NCBI GenBank assembly: GCA_934654805.1
Contig: CAKUGW010000005.1
Coordinates: 1-48,794, forward strand
Source of the DNA: an uncultured Kiritimatiellota bacterium
GTDB taxonomy: Bacteria; Verrucomicrobiota; Kiritimatiellia; RFP12; UBA1067
Reading direction: 5' to 3'
DNA: 48,794 nucleotides
The notes below the pieces were generated by a model, which made no database searches, was not told the DNA's origin, and worked only from the letters and a program-made list of their open reading frames with translations. Each line of letters opens with the position of its first letter. The first letter of the stretch is position 1. Shown one piece after another: positions 28,594-37,434 of the stretch. The position numbers and the translations under genes are program-made.

Positions 28594-31046
28594 GCAAAAT
28601 GTCGATTTGGAACCGTGTACGGGACGGAAATGGGAACGCGCGAGCTTATGCCATGGCTGTCGCCATGGCGGCGTCCACGGCCATGGCGACCTCGCCTGAG
28701 ATCTTCGTCGAAAAGGGCGCGCCCTCGGAGAAAACGGAATCCTTCGCATTCTCGAAACTGACGCTGCACGACAGCCTCACGGCGCATGGCACGGGTGGCG
28801 ACGTGAACAATCCGATGACGTTGACGCCAGACGCGGGCGCCGTCATCGAGCTCGCGCCGGACGCGGGCGATTCCGTTGTCCTGAGACTGCAGGGGAATGT
28901 TCGTTTCACGAATGGGGAGAATGCCCTGATGCGGTTTGGCGCGGGCGTCGGGAAAATCGTCTCCGAAGTCTGGGGCAACTGCGGCACGTACTGGCCGAAG
29001 ATCGAGATCTCGCCGGAGGCTTTGGGCGCGGATGAGGTGTTCCGCATCGCCGAGCTGAACGCCGGACCGTTCTTGAACAGCTCGATCAAGAACAGGAACG
29101 CCAAGCCGGTCGAGATTCTTTTCAACGGCGGCACGCTGAACAACAACGTTTGGGAAGGCCGGACGCTGTCGGCGACGGAACTGAACCCAATCATCCTGCG
29201 CGGCGGCGACGGGAGAGACATCTGCCTTGGACCTGGATGGGTCCCGTGGAGGCTGGCTGGCGACGCGGATCGCTCCGTCGCGACGACGGGCGCGTGCAAT
29301 GTCGTGATCGCCCAAGATACGCGTGGCGCGAGCAACTGGGCGCGCGTCTACTTGGATCATCCGATCGTCTGGGGACACACGGGTGACACGGTTGTGTGCG
29401 GTGCCGAGATTCGCACCGACAGGGATGACGTCCTGCCGTATGGCCCTGGAACAGGCGGGATCGTCCTCTCCAGCTCCGTCTGGCAGGTTGATAACGGCTG
29501 GCCGCTCACGGCGATCCTCGACCTCAACGGCACGACACAGACGGTGAACAGCCTTGATGTTTCCGTGAACAGCTGTGCGACCAACCGCGACGTGTCGAAA
29601 GTCGCCTGTCTCAAATTCGGCACGGCGAATGGGAATGGCACGCTCAAGGGAGTCGTTGCCCCGAACGTGAAGGTGTGCAAGGTCGGCGCGGGCACGCTGA
29701 CGCTCGACGGCGCGACGGTGACGACTCCGGACGTGACAGGCGGTAGCCTTGTGATTGTAGGCGAGACAACGGTCAACGGCTTCGGCGATCTCGCGGGCCT
29801 GACGCCTGTTTTGCCGGTGAAGGGCGATGATGCGAACTATGAGGAGAGCAAAGGTGGAGCCCCGAAGAAGGTGATGGAGGCCTCCGGCCTTTTGGCGGCT
29901 GCGCCGCGCACGGTCACTGTTGCGGAGACGGGTACGCTCGTCTGTGGGAACGAGGTTGCGGAGGCGTTTGAACGCCTTGTGAAACTTGACGCGAAGGGTG
30001 CGTTCGTCAAGAAGGGCACGGGGACGTTGTCCGTGCGAGGGTCCGAATCCTGTCCGCAGACGTTTTCGGGTCTGGTGCGCGCGGCAGAAGGCCGGCTTGC
30101 GTTGTCCGGCATGGGCCTCACGAACGCCTTCTGGCGCGTGACGATCACAAAATGGGCCCAGAACGATACGCTGGAGGGCAAGGCCATCGGCGAGCTTGGC
30201 CTTTTCGCGGCAGACGGCACGCGCATCAATCAGAAGGACTCTGGCTACGTCTACCGGACGGACGCAACGTCCGCGACCGACCTTGAGGCTGAGCAGGTGA
30301 TGGTTGACCCCGCGATTGACTACAGCACCGAAAACGGATACAAGAGTCCCAGTTGCCTGTTCAGCGGAATCTATTATAACTGGATGCAGATCGTCAAGTC
30401 GTCGTCGGACGAGAAGCTGACCGAGGTCGCGATAACCTTCCGACTGCCAGAGGGGAAGCCGTCGGCGCACAGCTATGCGTTCACGTCCTTCGGTGGGATT
30501 CCCTCCTCCTGGAAGATCGAGACGAGCCCCGACGGCGTGAACTGGACGCTCGCCGATCAGCGTGCGGCGTTCTACGAGAATCGGTTCAGCTGGGACTTTG
30601 GCTATTACTATTGGCATCTCGACGGCCGCTGGGGCGGCATGGCGGGTCTGCCGCTGACCTTCGCCTGCGCGAACGAGGCCTCACCGTTTGTGAGGATCGA
30701 CGGCGCGATGCTGCGGGCCGACAAGGACGCGACGCTTGACGTCTCGGCCGCGACCGGTGCGCCGGCGGGAATCGAGGTGGACGCGGCGACGCCGGGCGGC
30801 ACGATTGTCGGGATGCCGTCCGTCCGAAACGGCACGCTCCGAATCGTGAACCTGCCAAGCGGACAGGGCCGTTCCAGCCTGGCGGACGTCGCCAGTCTCG
30901 TGACCTGCACGGGTGCGCTGACGGCCGAAGACCTCGCCACATGGCGCGTGACAGTCGACGGCAAAGAGACGCGGATGGGCGTGACGATGGATGCGGAAGG
31001 CCATGTCGGTGTGACGTCGCCGGGCTTCGCAATGATCATTCGCTGA
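28590..31046 (+). CDS. Large exported protein with beta-strand repeats, function unknown
   Basis: The 818-residue protein starts with a long, Ala/Met-rich signal (RAYAMAVAMAASTAMATS). The body is beta-rich with autotransporter-like strand repeats such as KVGAGTLTLDGATVT and FVKKGTGTLSVRG. A discoidin-like section resembling a carbohydrate-binding fold occurs near WKIETSPDGVNWTLADQR. No beta-barrel translocator is visible at the C-terminus, which ends GHVGVTSPGFAMIIR. It is probably a surface or secreted glycan-binding protein made together with the fusion enzyme, whose start is 14 nt downstream. The ATG at 28590 is chosen for the AAGGA upstream and the signal peptide. Base composition is lower in GC than the housekeeping part. 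Confidence 0.72.
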   Translation: MSKMSIWNRVRDGNGNARAYAMAVAMAASTAMATSPEIFVEKGAPSEKTESFAFSKLTLHDSLTAHGTGGDVNNPMTLTPDAGAVIELAPDAGDSVVLRLQGNVRFTNGENALMRFGAGVGKIVSEVWGNCGTYWPKIEISPEALGADEVFRIAELNAGPFLNSSIKNRNAKPVEILFNGGTLNNNVWEGRTLSATELNPIILRGGDGRDICLGPGWVPWRLAGDADRSVATTGACNVVIAQDTRGASNWARVYLDHPIVWGHTGDTVVCGAEIRTDRDDVLPYGPGTGGIVLSSSVWQVDNGWPLTAILDLNGTTQTVNSLDVSVNSCATNRDVSKVACLKFGTANGNGTLKGVVAPNVKVCKVGAGTLTLDGATVTTPDVTGGSLVIVGETTVNGFGDLAGLTPVLPVKGDDANYEESKGGAPKKVMEASGLLAAAPRTVTVAETGTLVCGNEVAEAFERLVKLDAKGAFVKKGTGTLSVRGSESCPQTFSGLVRAAEGRLALSGMGLTNAFWRVTITKWAQNDTLEGKAIGELGLFAADGTRINQKDSGYVYRTDATSATDLEAEQVMVDPAIDYSTENGYKSPSCLFSGIYYNWMQIVKSSSDEKLTEVAITFRLPEGKPSAHSYAFTSFGGIPSSWKIETSPDGVNWTLADQRAAFYENRFSWDFGYYYWHLDGRWGGMAGLPLTFACANEASPFVRIDGAMLRADKDATLDVSAATGAPAGIEVDAATPGGTIVGMPSVRNGTLRIVNLPSGQGRSSLADVASLVTCTGALTAEDLATWRVTVDGKETRMGVTMDAEGHVGVTSPGFAMIIR

Positions 31047-31060
31047 AGGGAAGTGCGTTC

Positions 31061-34000
31061 ATGACCATATTCTGCAAAAAGTTGATGCGGTCAGCCGTGT
31101 GCGCCTGTGCGCTCCTGTGCGGGGCGACAGTCGAGGCTGCGAACGTGGAGCGGATCTTCCGCACGCCGCGCGTGACGCGCGGGAATACAAACATCTTCCC
31201 CGTGCAGCCGATTGATGCGGCGGCGTGGCTCACGCATCCCGACTTCGCGCAGGAATGCGCAGAAGTCTCCGCGCCGCGCATCGTGCGCTTCCGCTGCGTC
31301 TTCACGTCCGACGGTTCGCCGCTCGTCTTCGACGTGACGGCGGACGAGCGCTTCTATCTCACGCTGGACGGGCAGTTCGTCGCACGCGGGCCGCATCGCG
31401 GTTCGGTGGATAATTGGACCTACCAGAGCTACCGCGTGCCGCTCGCGGCAGGGCCGCACGTGATGGAGGCCGTCGTCTGGAAGGTCGGCAAGGCCGCGCC
31501 GTTTGCGCAGCTTTCCTACCGCCTCGGCTTCTGCCTCAAGGCCGAGGGTGTCTATGACACTGCGCTCACGACGGGACGGGGCGCGTGGACGTGCGGTGCG
31601 TTGGAGGGCGTTCTGCGTCCGCGCGGTGAGGGCGCGGCGGATGGCTACTTCGCAACGGGCGACACCTTCGAGCTGACGGGGACGGGGTTCCTTGATGCGC
31701 AGCCCAAGAAGTGGGCTTCGCCCGCCGTCGTGCGTCATGCGATCCTCAAGGGGGACGTCTACGGCGGACGCCGAAAGGGCTGGATGCTCTATCCATCGCA
31801 GCTTCCGGATCAGACCGAAGACCGGGTGCGGCCTGGACGTTTTGTGACGGGCGGCGAGATGAAGTTCCCCTTCACGGTGCCGGCGGGTGAGACGCGGCGC
31901 ATCTGCTGGGATCTCGACCGTTACATCTGCGCCTACCCCGAAGCCGTCGTGTCTGGTGGCAAGGGCGGAAAGATGTCTTGGCGCTGGGCCGAGTCGCTGC
32001 GTTCGCCCTCGAAGGATCCGCGCGACAAGAAATCGTACAAGGGCAACAGAAGCGAATGGAAAGGCAAGGGTTTCGGGGGCTTCGGCGACACCTTTGTCTT
32101 CGACGGACGCGCCCGCGCGGTCTTCCAGCCGCCGTGGTTCCGTTGCGGACGGTGGTGCGAACTTCTCATTGAGGCGGGCGCGGAACCCGTCACGGTCGAA
32201 GACCTGTCGCTCGTCGAGAGCCGCTATCCGCTCGTCTGCGAGACGGCGTTCACGACTCCCGACGATCCTGCGCTCGCCGACGTGCAGCGCATCGCCGTGC
32301 GGACGATGCAGATGTGCAGCCACGAAATGCTCTTCGACTGTCCCTTCTACGAGCAGCAGATGTACCCCGGCGACACGCGTGTGCAGTTGAATGTCATTTC
32401 GTCGATGACGTCCGATGATGCGCTCATCCGCCGCGCGATTGAGATTTACGACCTCAACCGCCGCGACGACGGCAGCGTGCCTTTCAACTTCCCTTCGCGT
32501 GAGATGCAGGAGGGAGCCGCCTACACGCTCTGCTACCTCGGCATGTATCCCGACTACATGATGCGCCACACGAATCGCGACTGGTTGCGCGCGCGCCTTC
32601 CGGGGATGCGCGACACGCTCAGCGGCTTTGAACTCTACGAGCGTGCGGATGGCCTTCTCGAAAACCTGTCCGGCTGGTCGTTCATGGACTGGGTGCCGCG
32701 TCCTGGCTGGGAGGGCGGATGGGCTCCCGGTTCGCGCGAAGGCGGCGCGAACGCTGAACTGAACCTCTTCTATCTTGCCGCTCTGCAGGGCGCAGCGCAG
32801 GTGGAGGATGCGATGGGGAATCCGCACCTCGCCGCGCACTGGCGCGCGAAGGCCGCGCGGCTGAAGCCCGCAATCGCGGCGGCGTTTTTCGACGCGAAGC
32901 GCGGGCTCTTCGCCTCGGACGCGGCGCACACCGTCTTCTCCGAGCACGCGCAGTGCCTGGCGCTCCTCACCGACGTCTTTGAAGGCGAACACGCGCAGAC
33001 GCTCTTCGACCGACTCGTCTCGACGCCGGATCTCTGCCCGACGAGCGTCTACTTCTCCTATTACCTCTTCGAGACGTACTTCAAGTTCCATCGCCCGGAC
33101 CTCTTCCTCAAACGCCTCGACCTTTGGAAGGGCTACGTGAAGCTTGGTGCGTCGACGTGCCTGGAGGAGCCCGAGTACCCTGGCCACGACTCCCGCAGCG
33201 ACTGCCACGCCTGGGGTGCGCATCCGCTTTGGTTCCTCCGCACGGGCGTGGCAGGCATCCGCAGCGACGCGCCGTTTTTCGCGCGCGTGAAAGTGGCGCC
33301 GCAACCAGGCCCGCTCACGTCCCTGCGCGCCTCCTATCCCCACCCGTCTGGGAAGCTGATCGCGGTCGATCTCTCCTTTGCGGACGGTTGCGTGCGCGGC
33401 ACGGTGACAACGCCCGTCACGGGGACGTTCACGTTCGGCGGCGAAACGATCGAACTCGTTCCGGGCCTCAACCGAATCGGTCCCGAAAAGACGGCCTCTA
33501 TGGTCGTGCCGATGTTCGGCGGGCGGCTTGTCGCGGAAGGCGCGAAGACGAAGGTCGAGCCGCAAGTCGCGTCCGCCAACTGGTGGTTTCACGGCGGGTA
33601 CGAAGGCGACGAGCCGGATGCCGACGGAGTCTACCGCTTCAAGCTCAAGCCGGACGACAACCAGCCGATTGTCGAGGCGACGTTGAAGCTGCGGGCGATC
33701 GACGGCGGCGTGCACGCGGACTACACGTTCACGCCGACGGCGGACGCGCGGCTGAACGCGCTGTCGGTGAAAACCTCGTTCGACTATGCGGACTGGCGCG
33801 CGCTGTCCGTTGACGGCCGGGCGGTGGCGTTTCCGACTGACCGGAAGACTGCGGGCTTCTTCTCTGGTGACGCGCAGGAGGTTGCGCTGATGGCGGTCAA
33901 GGGCCGGACAGTCGCGTTTCGCTTTGCCGCGCCAACTCGCGTGCAGCTTCAGAGCAACCGCGCATGGGGAAGCGAGAATTTCACGCTCTCGCTGCCCGTG

Positions 34001-37000
34001 CCGGGGCAGTCGCTCTACAAGGGCGGCGTGGCACTCGCGGTCTCCTTCGATCTCGTCGGCGCGGGCGACTTCGACCCGAAGGCGGGGCGTCCTGTCGTGG
34101 TCTCCGATTTGCCTGGATGGGTTCCAATTGAGATGTCGCCGTGGGTGAAGGAGGGGTCGGCGCTCGACTTCACGTCCGTGCGAAAGACCGAAGCCCCGGC
34201 TGGTCGGCATGGGCGCGTCGTCGCGAGGGGCGGGCACTTCGAGTTCGAGAACCTGCCGGGCGTGCCGCAGCGCTTCTATGGCGTCAATGTCTGCGACACG
34301 GCGAACATTCCGCCCCAAGGCAAGGTCGGACCCATGGTCGAGGCGATCATGCGCACCGGCTACAACGCGATCCGTTTCCACCATCACGATGGGCATCTCG
34401 TCGACAAAGACGATCCTGCCGCCCTAAAGCCGGACGAGGATGCGCTCCGCCGGTTCGACGCGCTCGTCGCGGCGTGCGTGAAGAGCGGCGTCTACCTGAC
34501 GACAGACCTTTACGTCTCGCGCACGCCGACCTGGCGGAGCGTCGGCATCGACCGCGACGGCAAGATGGGCATGTGGGACTTCAAGCACCTTGTCGTCATC
34601 CATAAGGGGACGTGGGAAAACTACAAGGCGTTCGTGCGGCTTTTCCTCGGGCACAGGAACGCCTTCACGGGACGGACGCTCGCTGAGGAGCCAGCCCTCG
34701 TTGGCCTGTCGCTCGTGAACGAGAACCCGCTTGACGTCGCGTTGCCGCAGGTCTACGCGCAGCTGCCGGGCTGGAAGGAGGCATGGGAGAAATGGCTCGC
34801 CGCGCAGAAGAAGGCGAAACCCGAAGTCTACGGTGACATCCCCGCGTCGTTCCCCGGCGGGTATGTCGAGAACCGCCACGGCGCGGCGTTTCTCGTCTTT
34901 CTGCAGGACGTCGAGCGACATTTCGCCAAGTCCGTCCGCGCGTTCCTGCGCGACGAGCTCGGCTGCAAGGCACTGCTCACGAACATGAACTGCTCGGGGA
35001 CGGACTCTTCCCAGGTTGTGCGGCACGATGCCTATGACTACACCGACACGCACTTCTACGTGGATCATCCGCATTTCCTTGGCCCGGCCTGGTCGATTCC
35101 GAGCATGAGTGCCAGCGTCAACACGTTCAGGCTGCCGACGGCGGGCGCCCAGCCGTGCGCGGGGCTGCGGTTCTTTGACCGTCCGTTCACGATCACCGAG
35201 TTCAACTATTGCGGGCCGTCGCCGATTCGCAGCTTCGGCGGCTTCGCGACAGGTGCTGAGGCCGCGTTGCAGGACTGGAGCGGACTTTGGCGCTTCGCCT
35301 GGTCACACAGCGACTGGTACGGCTTTATCAGCCCCGAATCCGGCGGCGTCGCGGCTTTTGACGTCGTCAACGACCCGATTCAACGCATCGGCGAACGCGT
35401 GGGCATTGCGCTCTTCTTGCGTGGTGACGTGAAGCCGCTGACGTCCGAATGGCGTCTCGGCTTTGACCGCAATCGGTTCAGGACACTTGACCCGTCGCTC
35501 GCAACGGACGTGCACCGAGAGGAGACGGCACGCGTCGGCTGGACGGCGAAATATGGCATGGACCTCGATGGCGTGACGCCGACCGAACTTCCGCCTCCGC
35601 CGGAGACGGGGCGCGAGGTGAGCGTTGACACGACAAAAGGGACCTTCCGCGTCGCGACCGATCGTACGGCAGGCGGCTACTGCGAGGAAGGCACGCTGGA
35701 GGCGGGCATCTTGCGCGCGGCGGTCTCAGGTTCGCCCGCGACGGTATACGCGATCTCGCTGGACGATACGCCGCTTCGGGCGGCACCGCGCATTCTCGTT
35801 GCACACCTGACGGACGCGCAACGGGCGGAGACGAAGTTTGCCGATCCCGCAATGAAGGTTCTTCTCGACTGGGGCAAGGCCAACCAGATGCTGATGCGGC
35901 CCGGAAGGGCGGAGATTTCCCTGTCATTGGAGAATCCGGCCGCCTATGCGGTATGGTCGCTGGCCATCGACGGCGAACGCCGGACGAAGTTGCCGACGCG
36001 GGTGGAGAACGGAAGGTTGGCTTTCACGGCGGATGTCGCGTCTGACCCGAGGTCCGCGACTTGTGCGTACGAGATCGTGCGTGAGACGGACTGGGTCGGC
36101 GATCTGCCGACGCGCTTCGCGAGTGGGGCGGGTGTCCCGTCCCTGTCAGTCCTCGGCCCGAAGTCCGAACTCGTCGCGGGCGATTTTACGCGTTTCGAGA
36201 AGGTCTGGTCGCGACTGGCGCACGGCGAGCAGATCCGCATTGCCGTCGTGGGCGGCTCAATCACGCAGGGTGCGGGCGCATCCAAGGCCGAGAACAGTTA
36301 CGGCGAGCGGTTCGCCGCCGGGTGGCGTCGGGCGTTTCCAGGCTCTCGGATCGATTTCGTCAACGCGGGCGTCGGCGCCACGGGATCGGACATCGGTGCG
36401 TTTCGCCTGCAGCGCGACGTGTTGTCGAAGAAGCCGGATGTCGTCGTCGTCGAGTTCTCGGTGAACGATGGCTGGGGCGACCGCTGGGCGGCGAGTTACG
36501 AGGGCGTCCTGCGGCAGTTGCTGAAAGCGCCTGGTGATATTGCCGTCATCGCGCTCGGTATGGTCGGTCAGGACGGAAAGAGCGTGCAGGAGTGTCATGC
36601 GCCCGTTGCGGCGCACTATGGCGTACCATATGTCAGCTACCGCAACGCGGTCTATCCGTATGTGGAGGCGGGGCTGGTCAAGTGGCGAGACCTGTCGCCC
36701 GACACGATTCATCCGAATGATGACGGACACGCGCTTGCCGCCGCGCTCTTGAACCGCCGTCTCGCGAATGCCTATGCGACGTTCAGGGCGTCTGGGCGCG
36801 CGCCGACGGCGGTTCCGCCCCTGCCCGAGCCGATGTACGGCACGGACTTCGACCAAGGTGCGTTTTGCGAGATGAAGGACGTGAAGGTGACGGAGAACAA
36901 GGGTTTCTTCCCCTTGCATGACTGGTGTTGGGGCGAGGGTTTTGCCTGCACAAACGCGGGCGGTCGGCTTGTCTTCGAGGTCGAGGGTTCAACTGTTGCG

Positions 37001-37258
37001 CTTTTGTATCGGGTCGGCAAGGAGCCGTACAACTGGGGTAAGTTTTCCGTCAGGCTGGACGGGAAAGAGGTGGCGACGGGACTGGACGGCTACCGCGACC
37101 AATGGTGGTGGTTGACGCCTTCCGTCTTTCTCTGCAAAGGCCAGCCGGGACGGCACACGGTTGAAGTCGAGACGCTTGGCGAACGAAACGCGCTGAGCAA
37201 GGGTTTCGGTTGCCAACTGACGGGCGTGCTCGTTTCGGGCGGATCGGACGCGAAGTGA
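31061..37258 (+). CDS. Three-enzyme fusion: GH78-like rhamnosidase, clan GH-A glycosidase, SGNH esterase
   Basis: This 2065-residue exported protein has a signal peptide (AVCACALLCGATVEAA) and three catalytic parts. Residues ~25-800 resemble family-78 alpha-L-rhamnosidases: D426-CPFYE431-QQMYPGD438, the 'DCPYYEQLQY-GD' subtype, plus SDCHAWGAHPLWFL. Residues ~1010-1480 form a clan GH-A (GH5-like) barrel with acid/base E1221 (LVNENPL) and nucleophile E1380 (ITEFNYCG). Residues ~1700-1910 form an SGNH hydrolase: VVGGSITQG (S1733), NAGVGATGSD, EFSVND and D1881-TIH1884. The last ~140 residues are beta-rich, probably carbohydrate-binding. Such a set would suit an acetylated rhamnose-containing polymer such as rhamnogalacturonan; this is inference. 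Start: ATG at 31061 after GAAGGGAAG. Confidence 0.85.
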   Translation: MTIFCKKLMRSAVCACALLCGATVEAANVERIFRTPRVTRGNTNIFPVQPIDAAAWLTHPDFAQECAEVSAPRIVRFRCVFTSDGSPLVFDVTADERFYLTLDGQFVARGPHRGSVDNWTYQSYRVPLAAGPHVMEAVVWKVGKAAPFAQLSYRLGFCLKAEGVYDTALTTGRGAWTCGALEGVLRPRGEGAADGYFATGDTFELTGTGFLDAQPKKWASPAVVRHAILKGDVYGGRRKGWMLYPSQLPDQTEDRVRPGRFVTGGEMKFPFTVPAGETRRICWDLDRYICAYPEAVVSGGKGGKMSWRWAESLRSPSKDPRDKKSYKGNRSEWKGKGFGGFGDTFVFDGRARAVFQPPWFRCGRWCELLIEAGAEPVTVEDLSLVESRYPLVCETAFTTPDDPALADVQRIAVRTMQMCSHEMLFDCPFYEQQMYPGDTRVQLNVISSMTSDDALIRRAIEIYDLNRRDDGSVPFNFPSREMQEGAAYTLCYLGMYPDYMMRHTNRDWLRARLPGMRDTLSGFELYERADGLLENLSGWSFMDWVPRPGWEGGWAPGSREGGANAELNLFYLAALQGAAQVEDAMGNPHLAAHWRAKAARLKPAIAAAFFDAKRGLFASDAAHTVFSEHAQCLALLTDVFEGEHAQTLFDRLVSTPDLCPTSVYFSYYLFETYFKFHRPDLFLKRLDLWKGYVKLGASTCLEEPEYPGHDSRSDCHAWGAHPLWFLRTGVAGIRSDAPFFARVKVAPQPGPLTSLRASYPHPSGKLIAVDLSFADGCVRGTVTTPVTGTFTFGGETIELVPGLNRIGPEKTASMVVPMFGGRLVAEGAKTKVEPQVASANWWFHGGYEGDEPDADGVYRFKLKPDDNQPIVEATLKLRAIDGGVHADYTFTPTADARLNALSVKTSFDYADWRALSVDGRAVAFPTDRKTAGFFSGDAQEVALMAVKGRTVAFRFAAPTRVQLQSNRAWGSENFTLSLPVPGQSLYKGGVALAVSFDLVGAGDFDPKAGRPVVVSDLPGWVPIEMSPWVKEGSALDFTSVRKTEAPAGRHGRVVARGGHFEFENLPGVPQRFYGVNVCDTANIPPQGKVGPMVEAIMRTGYNAIRFHHHDGHLVDKDDPAALKPDEDALRRFDALVAACVKSGVYLTTDLYVSRTPTWRSVGIDRDGKMGMWDFKHLVVIHKGTWENYKAFVRLFLGHRNAFTGRTLAEEPALVGLSLVNENPLDVALPQVYAQLPGWKEAWEKWLAAQKKAKPEVYGDIPASFPGGYVENRHGAAFLVFLQDVERHFAKSVRAFLRDELGCKALLTNMNCSGTDSSQVVRHDAYDYTDTHFYVDHPHFLGPAWSIPSMSASVNTFRLPTAGAQPCAGLRFFDRPFTITEFNYCGPSPIRSFGGFATGAEAALQDWSGLWRFAWSHSDWYGFISPESGGVAAFDVVNDPIQRIGERVGIALFLRGDVKPLTSEWRLGFDRNRFRTLDPSLATDVHREETARVGWTAKYGMDLDGVTPTELPPPPETGREVSVDTTKGTFRVATDRTAGGYCEEGTLEAGILRAAVSGSPATVYAISLDDTPLRAAPRILVAHLTDAQRAETKFADPAMKVLLDWGKANQMLMRPGRAEISLSLENPAAYAVWSLAIDGERRTKLPTRVENGRLAFTADVASDPRSATCAYEIVRETDWVGDLPTRFASGAGVPSLSVLGPKSELVAGDFTRFEKVWSRLAHGEQIRIAVVGGSITQGAGASKAENSYGERFAAGWRRAFPGSRIDFVNAGVGATGSDIGAFRLQRDVLSKKPDVVVVEFSVNDGWGDRWAASYEGVLRQLLKAPGDIAVIALGMVGQDGKSVQECHAPVAAHYGVPYVSYRNAVYPYVEAGLVKWRDLSPDTIHPNDDGHALAAALLNRRLANAYATFRASGRAPTAVPPLPEPMYGTDFDQGAFCEMKDVKVTENKGFFPLHDWCWGEGFACTNAGGRLVFEVEGSTVALLYRVGKEPYNWGKFSVRLDGKEVATGLDGYRDQWWWLTPSVFLCKGQPGRHTVEVETLGERNALSKGFGCQLTGVLVSGGSDAK

Positions 37259-37434
37259 AATTGGTGTCCTGGCGGCGCACGGGCGGGAAGGTTGGGGTCG
37301 AAATCGTGGTGCCGCCGGGCGCGCGGGCCGGGATTCGTCTGCCGGGTCGTGCATCCCAAGCCGTTGAGACGGGGACCTATCGATTTGAAGTGGACGATGT
37401 CAAATGTCAAGAAGAAAGGAAAACGACAAGATGA
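37255..37434 (+). pseudogene. Remnant of a GH78 rhamnosidase C-terminal domain
   Basis: A GTG overlapping the fusion gene's stop (GTGA) opens a 59-residue frame reading SWRRTGGKVGVEIVVPPGARAGIRLPG and ETGTYRFEV. The pattern W-x(n)-V-x-V-x-VPPG-x-x-A-x-x-x-LPG is the classical last beta-sandwich of GH78 enzymes. The catalytic part is absent, so this is probably the tail of a deleted second rhamnosidase. The final residues come from a purine-rich repeat stretch before the next gene. Confidence 0.65.

Noticed and set aside
28590..31046. True autotransporter with a C-terminal barrel
   Set aside because: The strand-repeat words are there, but no barrel or final aromatic residue is present.
36200..36260. 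Split of the fusion into two genes before the SGNH part
   Set aside because: The frame is open through the junction and no ribosome site or promoter is visible.
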